This document shows, in pieces, positions 22,533 through 30,577 of a DNA stretch of 33,451 bases. The DNA is from Ruminococcus sp. UBA7158 (GTDB taxonomy: Bacteria > Bacillota > Clostridia > Oscillospirales > Ruminococcaceae): the NCBI GenBank assembly GCA_002491605.1, contig DKWG01000014.1, positions 56,034 through 89,484 of the forward strand, in the 5' to 3' direction. The position numbers and the translations under genes were made by a program. A model generated the notes under the pieces. That model was not told the origin of the DNA, did not search any database, and saw only the letters and a list, made by a program, of their open reading frames with translations. Each line of letters opens with the position of its first letter. Position 1 is the first letter of the stretch.

Positions 22533-23922
22533 GAAAACCATCTTAAATATTTCTGCTGTTGCCTTCTGGATTTTGGTCTGGGAGGCTTTAGCGGTTTTTA
22601 TTAACTCCGAGCTGATTATAGCGTCGCCGATTCAGGTTGTTAAAAAGCTTGCTTCGATGGTTGGCGATTTATCCGTGTGGAGGTCTACCCTTTTCTCGCT
22701 ATCAAGAATAGCCTTGGGCTTTGTATCCGCGCTCGTTTTAGGTGCAGCGGCGGCGATATGCTCGGCGAGATTTAAAGCAGTTAAGGCGCTGTTAGCACCG
22801 ATTACGGCAGTCATTAAGTCAACTCCGGTAGCTTCATTCGTTATACTCGCAATCATTTGGTTCGGAAGCAAAAACCTCAGCATTTTCATATCCTTTTTGA
22901 TGGTCTTCCCGGTTATATACTTAAATCTTCTCAGCGGCATAGAAAATCTCGATAAAAATCTATCCGAAATGGCGGATGTTTATAAAATCAGCGCCGTAAA
23001 AAGATTTATATATATACATACGGTTCAGATTATGCCCTTTTTAATCTCCGCCTGTTCCTTAGGGCTCGGTCTGTGCTGGAAAAGCGGCGTTGCGGCTGAG
23101 GTTATAGGCATATCGACGGGTTCGATAGGCGAGCGGCTGTACCAAGCCAAGCTTTACTTTGAAACAAGCGAGCTTCTGGCTTGGACTGTGATTATAATCG
23201 CTGTGAGTGTCTCGATAGAAAAGCTTGTTATATTCTTGCTTAAAAGCGTCTACGCAAGGATTGAAAAGAGCTACAGCCGTGAATATGTTCAAAAGCTTTT
23301 GGGCGCCGAGCCGACATCTAATACTCGCCGTCCGATTACACCGTGCGCAATAAAAACAGAAAACGTAAGCAAGGCCTTCGGTGAGCAGACGGTAATAAAC
23401 GGTCTGACGTTAACGATACTGCCAAGGGACAAGCTGAGCATTCGGGGACATTCGGGAGCCGGCAAAACAACTTTGCTAAGAATCATCATGGGTCTTGAAG
23501 CACCGGACAAGGGAACGGTAACAGGAAACAACGGCAATGCTTTCGGCGTTGTCTTTCAGGAGGACAGGCTTATAGAAAGCCTGAACCCCGTAGCTAACAT
23601 TTGTGTTGCCGGATGCCAAAGCGTTGCCGAGGCCGTTTCATTGCTCAATAGCTTCGGACTTACGGATGAAATAATATATAAGCCCTGCAAGGAGCTTTCC
23701 GGCGGAGAAAAACGCCGTGCGGCAATAGCAAGGGCGCTGTTATGCGATTGCAATACAATCATAATGGACGAGCCGTTCAAGGGCATCGACAAGGACACAC
23801 TTTACAGTCAGGTTCTGCCTGCTGTCAAAAATGCGCTTGACGGCAAGACGCTGATTTTAGTCACCCACGACGAAGCCGAAGCCGCATTCCTATGCGATAA
23901 GGAATATTGCTTTGAGGCATAA
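22504..23922 (+). CDS. Fused ABC transporter permease and ATPase, SsuC-SsuB type
   Basis: One 472-residue chain joins two proteins that are normally separate. Residues about 10-255 are a permease with six membrane segments and the EAA-type loop EMADVYKISAVKRFIYIHTVQIMP (about 155). Residues about 280-472 are an ATPase with Walker A GHSGAGKT (315-322), Q-loop VVFQED, signature LSGGEKRRAA (398-407), Walker B IIMDEP (419-424) and switch His455. All catalytic residues are present. An upstream ATG at 22456 is open, but the ATG at 22504 follows GGAGG and fits a normal permease start. It overlaps the substrate-binding gene by 29 bases. A dimer would make a complete importer. Confidence 0.92.
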   Translation: MKPSTTSKNKKTILNISAVAFWILVWEALAVFINSELIIASPIQVVKKLASMVGDLSVWRSTLFSLSRIALGFVSALVLGAAAAICSARFKAVKALLAPITAVIKSTPVASFVILAIIWFGSKNLSIFISFLMVFPVIYLNLLSGIENLDKNLSEMADVYKISAVKRFIYIHTVQIMPFLISACSLGLGLCWKSGVAAEVIGISTGSIGERLYQAKLYFETSELLAWTVIIIAVSVSIEKLVIFLLKSVYARIEKSYSREYVQKLLGAEPTSNTRRPITPCAIKTENVSKAFGEQTVINGLTLTILPRDKLSIRGHSGAGKTTLLRIIMGLEAPDKGTVTGNNGNAFGVVFQEDRLIESLNPVANICVAGCQSVAEAVSLLNSFGLTDEIIYKPCKELSGGEKRRAAIARALLCDCNTIIMDEPFKGIDKDTLYSQVLPAVKNALDGKTLILVTHDEAEAAFLCDKEYCFEA

Positions 23923-23925
23923 ACT

Positions 23926-23972
23926 AACCCGATCCGAATAATCCGGCTCCAAAGGATTACTCAGATCGGGTT
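23926..23972 (+). terminator. Terminator of the crp-like/ABC operon
   Basis: AACCCGATC (23926-23934) pairs with GATCGGGTT (23964-23972), with an inner ATCC/GGAT stem, followed by TTTAATCT. Confidence 0.75.
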
Positions 23973-24036
23973 TAATCTATATGTCAATATAAAGCGAAGC
24001 GTTCATTTCCGTCGGACTTAATTTAAGCCCGTATCG

Positions 24037-25563
24037 TCAGTGATTGTACTTTCTGTCCAAGCTTCTGTACTTGACCGCCCTTGCGACATGGTTGCGGTCT
24101 ATTACCTCGCTGCCGTCCATATCAGCAACTGTTCTTGCGACCTTTAAAATCTTGTCGTATGCTCTTGCGGAAAGACCCAGCTTGTCAAAAACCTCTCTTA
24201 AAAGGTCGTCCGCCGATGACGTCATCGGGCAAACCTCATGCAAAAGGTTTGAAGTCAGCCTCGCATTGCAGGTTATCTCTGTTCCCTTGTAACGCTTGTT
24301 TTGAATTTCCCTCGCACGCTGCACCCTTTCTCTGATAGCTGAGCTTGGCTCCTCCTTTTGAACAGACGATATGCTGCTGTATTCAACAGGTGCGACCTCA
24401 ATGTGCAAGTCGAATCTGTCCATAAGCGGTCCTGAGATTCTTGAAAGATACTTTGACACCTGCGCCTTAGAGCACACGCACTTTTTCTTAATATGTCCGT
24501 AGTATCCGCAGGGACACGGATTCATTGCGCCTACAAGCATTATGCTGCAGGGATATGTAACCGTGCCGGACGCCCTGGATATAGTTACCTTGCAGTCCTC
24601 AATAGGCTGACGCAGAATTTCAAGCGTTGTCCTGTCAAACTCGGCAAGCTCGTCTAAGAACAAAAGCCCGTTGTGTGCCAATGATATCTCACCCGGTCTG
24701 GGAATTGAGCCTCCGCCGACAAGTCCTGCCGATGAAATTGTGTGATGCGGTGAACGAAACGGTCTTTTTGTAACCAGCGGAGAGTTTTTGTCAATCTGAC
24801 CTGCTATTGAGTATATGTTTGTCGTCTGTATAGACTCCTCAAAGCTCATTTTCGGCAATATCGAAGGCAGTCTTTTGGCAAGCATACTCTTGCCTGAGCC
24901 GGGCGAGCCTATCATCAAAACATTGTGTCCGCCGCAAGCCGCCACTTCAAGCGCCTTTTTAGCAAACTGCTGACCTTTTACATCTGCAAAGTCCAATAAA
25001 TCCTCAAAATCGCATTCAGCCGGACGATATTTTTCCGTGGCGCAAATGGTCAATTCGCCGCACAGACAGCTCTTTAATTCCTTCAGGGTTTTGACGCCGT
25101 ATACCTGTATTCCGTCGACAACCGAGGCCTCATACGCATTATCATTCGGCACATATATGCGCTCGATTCCTGCATTCTTAGCAAAAATAGTCATGGGAAG
25201 AACTCCGCTGATAGGTCTTATATCTCCTCCGAGCGAAAGCTCTCCGATAAAGCAGCTGTTTTGTGTGCTGTCCTCAGGAATGAGCATGGCTGCACTCATA
25301 ATCGCAATTGCAATGGGAAGGTCGTTCGCCGACCCGCTTTTCCTGACGTCCGCCGGAGCTAAATTGACAACGACGCTTGCAATCGGAAACTTTATGCCTG
25401 CCGAACGAAAAGCAGATTTGATCCTTTCCCTCGATTCCTTTACCGATACGTCGGCAAGACCGACTATATCAAACCTTTCCATTCCCCTGCTTATTTCAAC
25501 CTCAACGTCCACTCCGAAAGCGTTCATGCCGAAAAGACCGATGCTTTGTATCTTTGAAAACAC
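24037..25563 (-). CDS. YifB/ComM-family Mg-chelatase-like AAA ATPase
   Basis: The 508-residue protein has an N-terminal ChlI-type domain (FGMNAFGVDVEVEISRG, IVGLADVSVKESRERIKSA, VVNLAPADVRKSGSANDLPIA), a central AAA+ ATPase with Walker A IGSPGSGKSMLAKRLPSILP (around residue 218) and a four-cysteine insertion (CPCGYYG...CVCSK), and a C-terminal helical domain. ComM in other bacteria is a helicase for branch migration during transformation; the role here is inferred by family only. The start is GTG after AGGGGTG, 7 bases away; no nearer ATG fits the family N terminus. A promoter lies at 25638-25666. Confidence 0.95.
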   Translation of the reverse strand: MFSKIQSIGLFGMNAFGVDVEVEISRGMERFDIVGLADVSVKESRERIKSAFRSAGIKFPIASVVVNLAPADVRKSGSANDLPIAIAIMSAAMLIPEDSTQNSCFIGELSLGGDIRPISGVLPMTIFAKNAGIERIYVPNDNAYEASVVDGIQVYGVKTLKELKSCLCGELTICATEKYRPAECDFEDLLDFADVKGQQFAKKALEVAACGGHNVLMIGSPGSGKSMLAKRLPSILPKMSFEESIQTTNIYSIAGQIDKNSPLVTKRPFRSPHHTISSAGLVGGGSIPRPGEISLAHNGLLFLDELAEFDRTTLEILRQPIEDCKVTISRASGTVTYPCSIMLVGAMNPCPCGYYGHIKKKCVCSKAQVSKYLSRISGPLMDRFDLHIEVAPVEYSSISSVQKEEPSSAIRERVQRAREIQNKRYKGTEITCNARLTSNLLHEVCPMTSSADDLLREVFDKLGLSARAYDKILKVARTVADMDGSEVIDRNHVARAVKYRSLDRKYNH

Positions 25564-25637
25564 TTAAATTCACCCCTGCCCCGACTGTTCTTTTGCCGAG
25601 AAAATCAATTTAACAGTCAGTCTTGTATATTAATGCT

Positions 25638-25666
25638 ATTATACATTAATATTTGCGATTATTCAA
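25638..25666 (-). promoter_or_regulatory. Sigma-A promoter for the yifB/comM-like gene
   Basis: TTGAAT (25661-25666), 17 bp, TATAAT (25638-25643) on the minus strand. It means the ATPase need not depend on the LexA-controlled promoter further upstream. Confidence 0.75.
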
Positions 25667-25793
25667 CATAAAAAGCCGATTTTTCGGAAATAACTAATTG
25701 ATAAGCACCGTTTTTAAATCTTAGAAATAATCCGTTTCACATTTTTTCGGCTGAAGCATCAGGCTTGACAATAAGATTTCTAAGGAATCGATT

Positions 25794-25979
25794 TTATCCC
25801 TGCATTCGTCTGATGTCGTCAAGCACCTCAAACCACTCTGAATCTACAACACGTTTTCTTTTTCTCAGGTCATTTAGTTTATCGACATCACGCTCGGAGG
25901 ATATCATTTGCTTTAGCTTGAGCGAATATTTTTCCAGTGCTTCTGCCTCTTGAGTATATCTTTTTATAAGTTCCTTCAA
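25794..25979 (-). CDS. Small coiled-coil protein of 61 residues, LexA-box controlled
   Basis: The start is TTG, 8 bases after GAAGGAG; no ATG fits. The chain, starting MKELIKRYTQEAEALEKYSL and ending WFEVLDDIRRMQG, is hydrophilic, rich in Lys/Arg/Glu, and predicted to be two helices that could form a coiled coil. It has no membrane segment, so it is unlike the SOS division inhibitor YneA. Its promoter (TTGACA-16-TATTAT) is followed at the start site by a perfect LexA-type palindrome. I do not know the family. It may be cotranscribed with the downstream YifB-like gene, although that gene has its own promoter. Confidence 0.75.
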   Translation of the reverse strand: MKELIKRYTQEAEALEKYSLKLKQMISSERDVDKLNDLRKRKRVVDSEWFEVLDDIRRMQG

Positions 25980-26003
25980 TTTCTATTCTCCTTCATCAAT
26001 ATC

Positions 26004-26017
26004 AGAACATATGTTCT
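26004..26017. promoter_or_regulatory. LexA (SOS) operator
   Basis: AGAACATATGTTCT is a perfect 14-bp palindrome containing GAAC-N4-GTTC, with the same core as the Bacillus consensus CGAACATATGTTCG. It covers about +1 to +14 of the minus-strand promoter, where a bound repressor would block transcription. Confidence 0.85.
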
Positions 26018-26024
26018 AACATTA

Positions 26025-26052
26025 ATAATAACATATATTCACAAAATGTCAA
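26025..26052 (-). promoter_or_regulatory. SOS-controlled promoter of the 61-residue gene
   Basis: TTGACA (26047-26052), 16 bp, TATTAT (26025-26030) on the minus strand; predicted start at about 26018, at the edge of the LexA box. Confidence 0.7.
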
Positions 26053-26085
26053 CAGAAATCAGGGCAAATTATTGGACAGTTGCTA

Positions 26086-26114
26086 TTGAAATCAGGAAAA
26101 AACTATGTTATACT
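26086..26114 (+). promoter_or_regulatory. Promoter for the DUF896 gene
   Basis: TTGAAA (26086-26091), 17 bp, TATACT (26109-26114), with TG one base before the -10 (extended -10). It starts about 70 bases past the LexA box, too far for simple repression from that site. Confidence 0.7.
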
Positions 26115-26197
26115 GATTTTCAGCGTTTTGTGCTTCAAATGCCGAAAGCAGATAACCCATTCGAATTTAACGATGTATAAAGCAAGGAAAAGGTATA

Positions 26198-26404
26198 ATG
26201 GACAAATCTAAAATAGACAGAATCAATTATTTATCAAGAAAAGCAAGAGGAATAGGTCTTACCGACGAAGAGAGAGCCGAGCGTGAGGTATTAAGAAATG
26301 AATACCGTGCGGCTGTTGTCGGAAATTTAAAGGATTCGCTCGATTTAATAGATATTAAAGAGCAGGACGGCAGCATATCTCCCCTTAAAAAGAGAGGAAG
26401 CTGA
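26198..26404 (+). CDS. DUF896 family protein (YnzC-like)
   Basis: A 68-residue helical protein: an N-terminal KIDRINYLSRKARGIGLTDEE block, an ERAEREVLRNEYRAAVVGNLKDSL helix and a DGSISPLKKR tail are the DUF896 pattern. Bacillus YnzC belongs to this family and is encoded in the SOS-controlled yneA-yneB-ynzC operon beside lexA. Here too the gene is next to a LexA box, though that box serves the divergent gene. AAGGAAAAGG precedes the ATG. It is followed after 49 bases by the WYL regulator gene, probably in one operon. Confidence 0.92.
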   Translation: MDKSKIDRINYLSRKARGIGLTDEERAEREVLRNEYRAAVVGNLKDSLDLIDIKEQDGSISPLKKRGS

Positions 26405-26453
26405 GCCGCTTCAAAAAAATGACCGAAGGGTCATATCGAAAGGAATGAAGAAA

Positions 26454-27455
26454 ATGCCGCCCAGACAAAAGCATAAGCTTTTGATACTTCAAAAAATCCT
26501 CATGGAGCAGTCAGACGAAAATCACAAGCTCAGCGGACAGGATTTAATAAAAAAACTTGAAGGCTATGGAATAAACGCTGAGCGCAAGACTATATATGAT
26601 GATATAGCGACTCTTCAGGAAGCCGGTGTAGACGTCGTCACGGAACGGGTCGGGCATTCAAACAACTATTATATTTCATCCCGTCTTTTTCAGGACGAAG
26701 AGCTGTTAGTCTTGGCTGACGCCGTTGCATCATCCAAGTTTTTAACTCAGAAAAAGTCAAACGAGCTTATAAAAAAGCTCCAGCAGCTCACCAGCAGGTA
26801 TAAGGGGCAGCAGCTGAAAAGGTCTATACACGTTGAAAACAGAGTAAAAACCTATAATGAGTCAATCTACTACTCAATAAACGCAATACACGAGGCTATA
26901 TACCAAGACAAAAAGATAACCTTTAAATACACCGAGTACCGACTCGACAAGAAAAAGCACCACCGCCATCACGGCGAGGTGTATGTCGTTTCTCCTTACA
27001 GGCTTGTCTGGGAAAACGACTGCTATTACCTTGTGTGCTACTGCCAAAAGCACGATGAAATCTGCCGCTACCGTGTCGACAGGATGGACAAAGTAGAGGT
27101 TTCAAAGGAAAGCCGCAGAGTTTTAAGCCGGGGCGAAGAGGAAATAACTCAGGAGCTTATGGGAACATACAGTATGTACGGCGGAACAAAGGAAAACGTC
27201 GCCATTGAGATGTCCAACAAGCTGATAAACGTTGTCATAGACCGCTTCGGCGAAAGCGTAAGGCTTCGCAGAACCTCTGAGGATAAATTCTTAGTCAACG
27301 TAACCGTTCAAATCAGTCCGACATTCTGGGGCTGGCTTTTCGGCTTCGGAACTGACGCCGAAGTCCTCTCGCCGGAATGGGTGAGAAACGAAGCTCGAAA
27401 TAAGCTCTCTGATATGATGTGTCTGTACACTGAAAACACAGACTCAGACAGCTGA
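26454..27455 (+). CDS. WYL-domain helix-turn-helix transcriptional regulator
   Basis: The N-terminal DeoR/HTH_11-type winged helix covers about residues 8-70 (KLLILQKILMEQ...LSGQDLIKKLEGYGINAERKTIYDDIATLQEAG). The WYL domain spans about 135-225 with SPYRLVWENDCYYLVCYCQKHDEICRYRVDRMDKVEV. A WCX-type C-terminal extension follows. WYL regulators sense nucleic acid or other ligands and often appear near DNA-damage and defence genes. The ATG at 26445 is nearly fused to AAAGG, so the ATG at 26454, with 10-base spacing, is chosen (333 residues). A small ATGACC/GGGTCAT hairpin lies just upstream. Confidence 0.92.
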   Translation: MPPRQKHKLLILQKILMEQSDENHKLSGQDLIKKLEGYGINAERKTIYDDIATLQEAGVDVVTERVGHSNNYYISSRLFQDEELLVLADAVASSKFLTQKKSNELIKKLQQLTSRYKGQQLKRSIHVENRVKTYNESIYYSINAIHEAIYQDKKITFKYTEYRLDKKKHHRHHGEVYVVSPYRLVWENDCYYLVCYCQKHDEICRYRVDRMDKVEVSKESRRVLSRGEEEITQELMGTYSMYGGTKENVAIEMSNKLINVVIDRFGESVRLRRTSEDKFLVNVTVQISPTFWGWLFGFGTDAEVLSPEWVRNEARNKLSDMMCLYTENTDSDS

Positions 27456-27516
27456 GCAAAAAACCATTTAACAGTAATGACGCACTCCGAAAGCAAAGAA
27501 AGGAAAAAATACTCAT

Positions 27517-27996
27517 ATGATTTCATGGCTTACATCAACATACATCGGCAAGCTTGTCGCAACCTTTATAATATCAATGCTGCCCATCGTCGAGCTGAGA
27601 GGAGGAATCCCCTATGGCGTAGGCTTCGGGCTGAAGCCGCTTGAAGCATTTATCGCCGCAGTATTGGGAAATATGCTTCCTATACCGTTTGTACTGCTTT
27701 TACTGAACGGAATACTGAGCTGGATGAAGCGTCAGGAAAACTTCCTCGGAAAAATCGCCGAGTGGCTTGAAAACAAGGCGTATAAAAATAAGGGCACAAT
27801 CGATAAATATAAAGCTCTCGGTCTTTTAATATTAGTTGCAATCCCCCTCCCGGGAACGGGCGCGTGGACGGGTTCTTTGGTGGCAGTGGTACTCGGCATA
27901 AAAAATAAGCTGGCGTTTCCGATAATATTCTTGGGCGTTATTATAGCCGGTGTAATTATGCTCGGTGTTTCATACGGATTTGCGGCGATAATATAG
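27517..27996 (+). CDS. Putative small multidrug export protein (PF06695, COG2426)
   Basis: A 159-residue integral membrane protein with four to five hydrophobic segments. MLPIVELRGGIPYGVGFG near the N terminus and KALGLLILVAIPLPGTGAWTGSLVA (about 104-128) are the two diagnostic blocks of this family. The export function is an inherited label with little direct support; structural likeness to DedA-type transporters is plausible because of the paired re-entrant PLPGTGAWTG motif. AAAGGA lies ahead of the ATG. It is 61 bases after the WYL gene and ends at a strong terminator. Confidence 0.9.
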   Translation: MISWLTSTYIGKLVATFIISMLPIVELRGGIPYGVGFGLKPLEAFIAAVLGNMLPIPFVLLLLNGILSWMKRQENFLGKIAEWLENKAYKNKGTIDKYKALGLLILVAIPLPGTGAWTGSLVAVVLGIKNKLAFPIIFLGVIIAGVIMLGVSYGFAAII

Positions 27997-28027
27997 AAAT
28001 GTAAAGATATAAAACATACAACAACTG

Positions 28028-28068
28028 AAAATCGACTCGGAATCGCTTAATGATTCCGAGTCGATTTT
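28028..28068. terminator. Bidirectional terminator
   Basis: AAAATCGACTCGGAATC (28028-28044) pairs perfectly with GATTCCGAGTCGATTTT (28052-28068), a 17-bp stem with a 7-base loop between convergent genes. Confidence 0.92.
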
Positions 28069-28102
28069 AATTTTCATTTTCCCTGCTTTAAGTCTAAATA
28101 AC

Positions 28103-29341
28103 TCATGACTTCCAAACAGATTTTATAATATTCCCAAGCTTAGGCGAAGTTCCGTAAAGCAGCACACCTACACGGTATATCTTAGCGGCAATGAATCCGA
28201 CTCCGATTGTGGAGCCTATAAGTATTGCAACCGATATAAGAATTTCATACCATGGCACTGTGCTCATACAAATGCGTGTAAACATTGCCATCGGAGAGGT
28301 GAACGGAATAAACGAGCAGACCTTCATAATGGTGTTGTCGATATTTCCGCTTCCCATAGACGCCATAACAACGATAAAAGCAATTATGAACAAAAACGTT
28401 ATCGGAAGCACCGATGTGTTTATGTCCTCAAGCTTTGAAGCTGTTGAGCCGATGGCTCCGTATAAAAACGCATATATTAAGAATCCGAGAATAAAGAATA
28501 AGAGCATATATGCAAATAGGCTTACGGGTATATTGAATATGGAATCAATAATGATATTGTCTCCCCATGCGGACTTGTTGACGTTGTAGAACACCAGTGC
28601 CGTGCCGAAAACAGCTATCAGCTGCATCAGTCCTGCGAGACATGAGGCTATAACCTTTCCGAACATCATACTTGTCGGATTTGCGCTTGTAATCAATACC
28701 TCCATAGCCCTCGAGCTTTTTTCTACTGCAACATTGGTTGCAACCATCTGACCGTACAAAAGAATAACCATGTAAAGAGCAAAAATCATGATGTATGTAT
28801 AGAAAAAGTTCTGCATCTGATCCTTGCCGAGGGTAACGGCATTGCATTGAATCTGCGCCGATAAAATCTTTTCTGCCTGCTCAGGCGACATTCCGCCTTG
28901 AACCATTGCCGTAACCCTATATACCTCTTGCAGCACTGAATTTGCTGTGTGCATATTAGCATCGTACATGGAAAGGTTGTTCACATAGTAAGTATACGAG
29001 TCTAAGCTGTCCATAACAAACGCACACTGAACGTCACCGGATACGACCTTGGCTTTAACGTCCTCAAGTGAGCCGTCGGCAAGCATTATTGCGTAATCGG
29101 GAAACGCTTCGCCGAAATACTGCCCCACCATGCTTGAAAGCTCAGGGTCGTCGGCGTAAACAAGCATACCGGGAAGTACGTCCGGTACTGCTTCTTCATC
29201 AGACTTAAACATCGCCGAAATATTCGGGATGAACATTGCTATAGTGATAGCGATAACAAGAAAAACTGTCACTCCGACGAATACCTTGTTCTTAAGATAT
29301 CCGCTGAGTTCAAATTTGAGTATCTTTCCAAACTGATTCAT
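28103..29341 (-). CDS. ABC-2 type transporter permease, NatB-like
   Basis: The 412-residue protein has one N-terminal membrane segment (about 20-40), a large external domain (about 45-180) and a cluster of six C-terminal membrane segments. EKSSRAMEVLITSANPTSMMFGKVIA is the cytoplasmic coupling motif of ABC-2 (ABC2_membrane_3) permeases. NatAB-like systems export sodium or drugs; the substrate here is unknown. A strong AGGAGG site lies 5 bases before the ATG. It lies 20 bases after the ATPase gene in the same operon. Confidence 0.92.
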   Translation of the reverse strand: MNQFGKILKFELSGYLKNKVFVGVTVFLVIAITIAMFIPNISAMFKSDEEAVPDVLPGMLVYADDPELSSMVGQYFGEAFPDYAIMLADGSLEDVKAKVVSGDVQCAFVMDSLDSYTYYVNNLSMYDANMHTANSVLQEVYRVTAMVQGGMSPEQAEKILSAQIQCNAVTLGKDQMQNFFYTYIMIFALYMVILLYGQMVATNVAVEKSSRAMEVLITSANPTSMMFGKVIASCLAGLMQLIAVFGTALVFYNVNKSAWGDNIIIDSIFNIPVSLFAYMLLFFILGFLIYAFLYGAIGSTASKLEDINTSVLPITFLFIIAFIVVMASMGSGNIDNTIMKVCSFIPFTSPMAMFTRICMSTVPWYEILISVAILIGSTIGVGFIAAKIYRVGVLLYGTSPKLGNIIKSVWKS

Positions 29342-29360
29342 AAAATCCTCCTACCCTTCC

Positions 29361-30251
29361 TTAAGCCTGCTCTTCGGCATACTCAATAAAAATATCGTTG
29401 AGCGACGGCTCAAAAACTCTTATCTCATCTATATCATAGTTTTCAACAAGACGCTTCATAATCGATTGCTTATCATCGGGACGTGAAAGCCTGATAATCA
29501 AATCCTTGTTATCCGAAACGGCGCAGGATGAACCGAAATCTGCTCGTATCTTTTCGGGGCAAACCGAGCTGACAATCAGCTTGTTTCTCGGATAATTTCT
29601 CTTTACGTCGTGTAAATCGCCGCTTAAAACAACTCTGCCTGCGTTGATAATCGCTATGCTGTCGCAGAATTCCTCAATATAGCTCATCTGATGGCTTGAA
29701 AACAGCACTATCTTGCCCTTGGCTATCTGCTCCTTGACAACATCCTTTAAAAGCATGGCGTTGACAGGGTCAAGTCCGGAAAACGGTTCGTCAAGTATAA
29801 CAATGTCCGGGTCGTGAGCGAGTGCAGTTATCAGCTGGATTTTTTGCTGATTGCCCTTTGAAAGTGTGTCAAGACGCTTGTTTCTGTGCTCACCCATGTC
29901 AAGACGGTCAAGCCAGTAATCAACCGATTTAACCGCCGAGCGATGGCTCATTCCCTTCAGTTCCGCAAAATATGTGAGCTGGTCTATAATAAGCTTCTTG
30001 GGATACATTCCTCTTTCCTCAGGGAGATAGCCGAAGCCAACCTTGGCATAGTCTATTTTCTCTCCGTCAAGCAATATTTCTCCGCCGTTTGCAGGGAAAA
30101 CGTTCATCAGTATTCTTATGGTCGTTGTCTTACCTGCGCCGTTTCTGCCGAGCAGTCCGAAAGCCTTTCCGCCCTCGGCGGCAAAGGAAATGCCCTTCAG
30201 CACCTGCTTTTCGCCGAAGGATTTATCGATGTTTTTAAGTTCTAACCGCAT
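29361..30251 (-). CDS. ABC transporter ATP-binding protein, NatA-like
   Basis: The energising subunit for the adjacent permease. Walker A is GRNGAGKT (about 35-42), the Q-loop is in FGYLPEERGMYP, the signature is TLSKGNQQK, Walker B is IVILDEPFSGLDP, and the switch histidine is in LFSSHQMSY. YLPEERGMYPK and the C-terminal DUF4162-like region (FEPSLNDIFIEY) are typical of NatA/CcmA-like drug and sodium exporters. An upstream GTG-type extension is open to 30275, but the ATG at 30251 follows AAAGGCACGGTAATAATT and fits the family start (296 residues). Confidence 0.94.
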   Translation of the reverse strand: MRLELKNIDKSFGEKQVLKGISFAAEGGKAFGLLGRNGAGKTTTIRILMNVFPANGGEILLDGEKIDYAKVGFGYLPEERGMYPKKLIIDQLTYFAELKGMSHRSAVKSVDYWLDRLDMGEHRNKRLDTLSKGNQQKIQLITALAHDPDIVILDEPFSGLDPVNAMLLKDVVKEQIAKGKIVLFSSHQMSYIEEFCDSIAIINAGRVVLSGDLHDVKRNYPRNKLIVSSVCPEKIRADFGSSCAVSDNKDLIIRLSRPDDKQSIMKRLVENYDIDEIRVFEPSLNDIFIEYAEEQA

Positions 30252-30365
30252 AATTATTACCGTGCCTTTCTGCAAAAGCTGAACATTTTTCGCATATTAC
30301 AGACAAGCTTGAGCTGCTGAGCGGTGACATTAGCCATTGCTGAATATATCGATAAAATTGTAAAG

Positions 30366-30410
30366 CTGACTTTGCAAAGTCAGTATATCACTCCATATAG
30401 TATTTGTCAA
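30366..30410 (-). promoter_or_regulatory. Promoter of the ABC exporter with overlapping 18-bp palindrome
   Basis: TTGACA (30405-30410), 17 bp, TATACT (30382-30387) on the minus strand. The perfect palindrome CTGACTTTGCAAAGTCAG (30366-30383) overlaps the end of the -10 and the start site, an expected place for a dimeric repressor. No regulator gene is adjacent. Confidence 0.75.
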
Positions 30411-30442
30411 GCGTACTTTGCATTTTTTATCTTGAAATAATA

Positions 30443-30476
30443 AAAAAATCTCCCCGTGAGCGTAAACGGGGAGACG
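30443..30476 (-). terminator. Second terminator downstream of queT
   Basis: CTCCCCGT (30450-30457) pairs with ACGGGGAG (30466-30473); the minus strand continues ATTTTTTTATT. It lies just upstream of the ABC exporter promoter. Confidence 0.85.
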
Positions 30477-30537
30477 AAAACATGAACAGAGACATCTTTA
30501 ATATCAGTATTTGCCAAGAAGCTCTTACCCATAATAC

Positions 30538-30570
30538 AAAACAGAGTGCCGAAAAATTGCACTCTGTTTT
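30538..30570. terminator. Terminator of queT
   Basis: AAAACAGAGTGC (30538-30549) and GCACTCTGTTTT (30559-30570) form a perfect 12-bp stem with A/T runs on both sides, directly after the queT stop. Confidence 0.85.
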
Positions 30571-30577
30571 AATAATC

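Noticed and set aside
25711..25785. Inverted repeat CTTAGAAA/TTTCTAAG between the 61-residue gene and the yifB-like gene as a terminator
   Set aside because: Arms are short, about 50 bases apart and not followed by a clean U tract.
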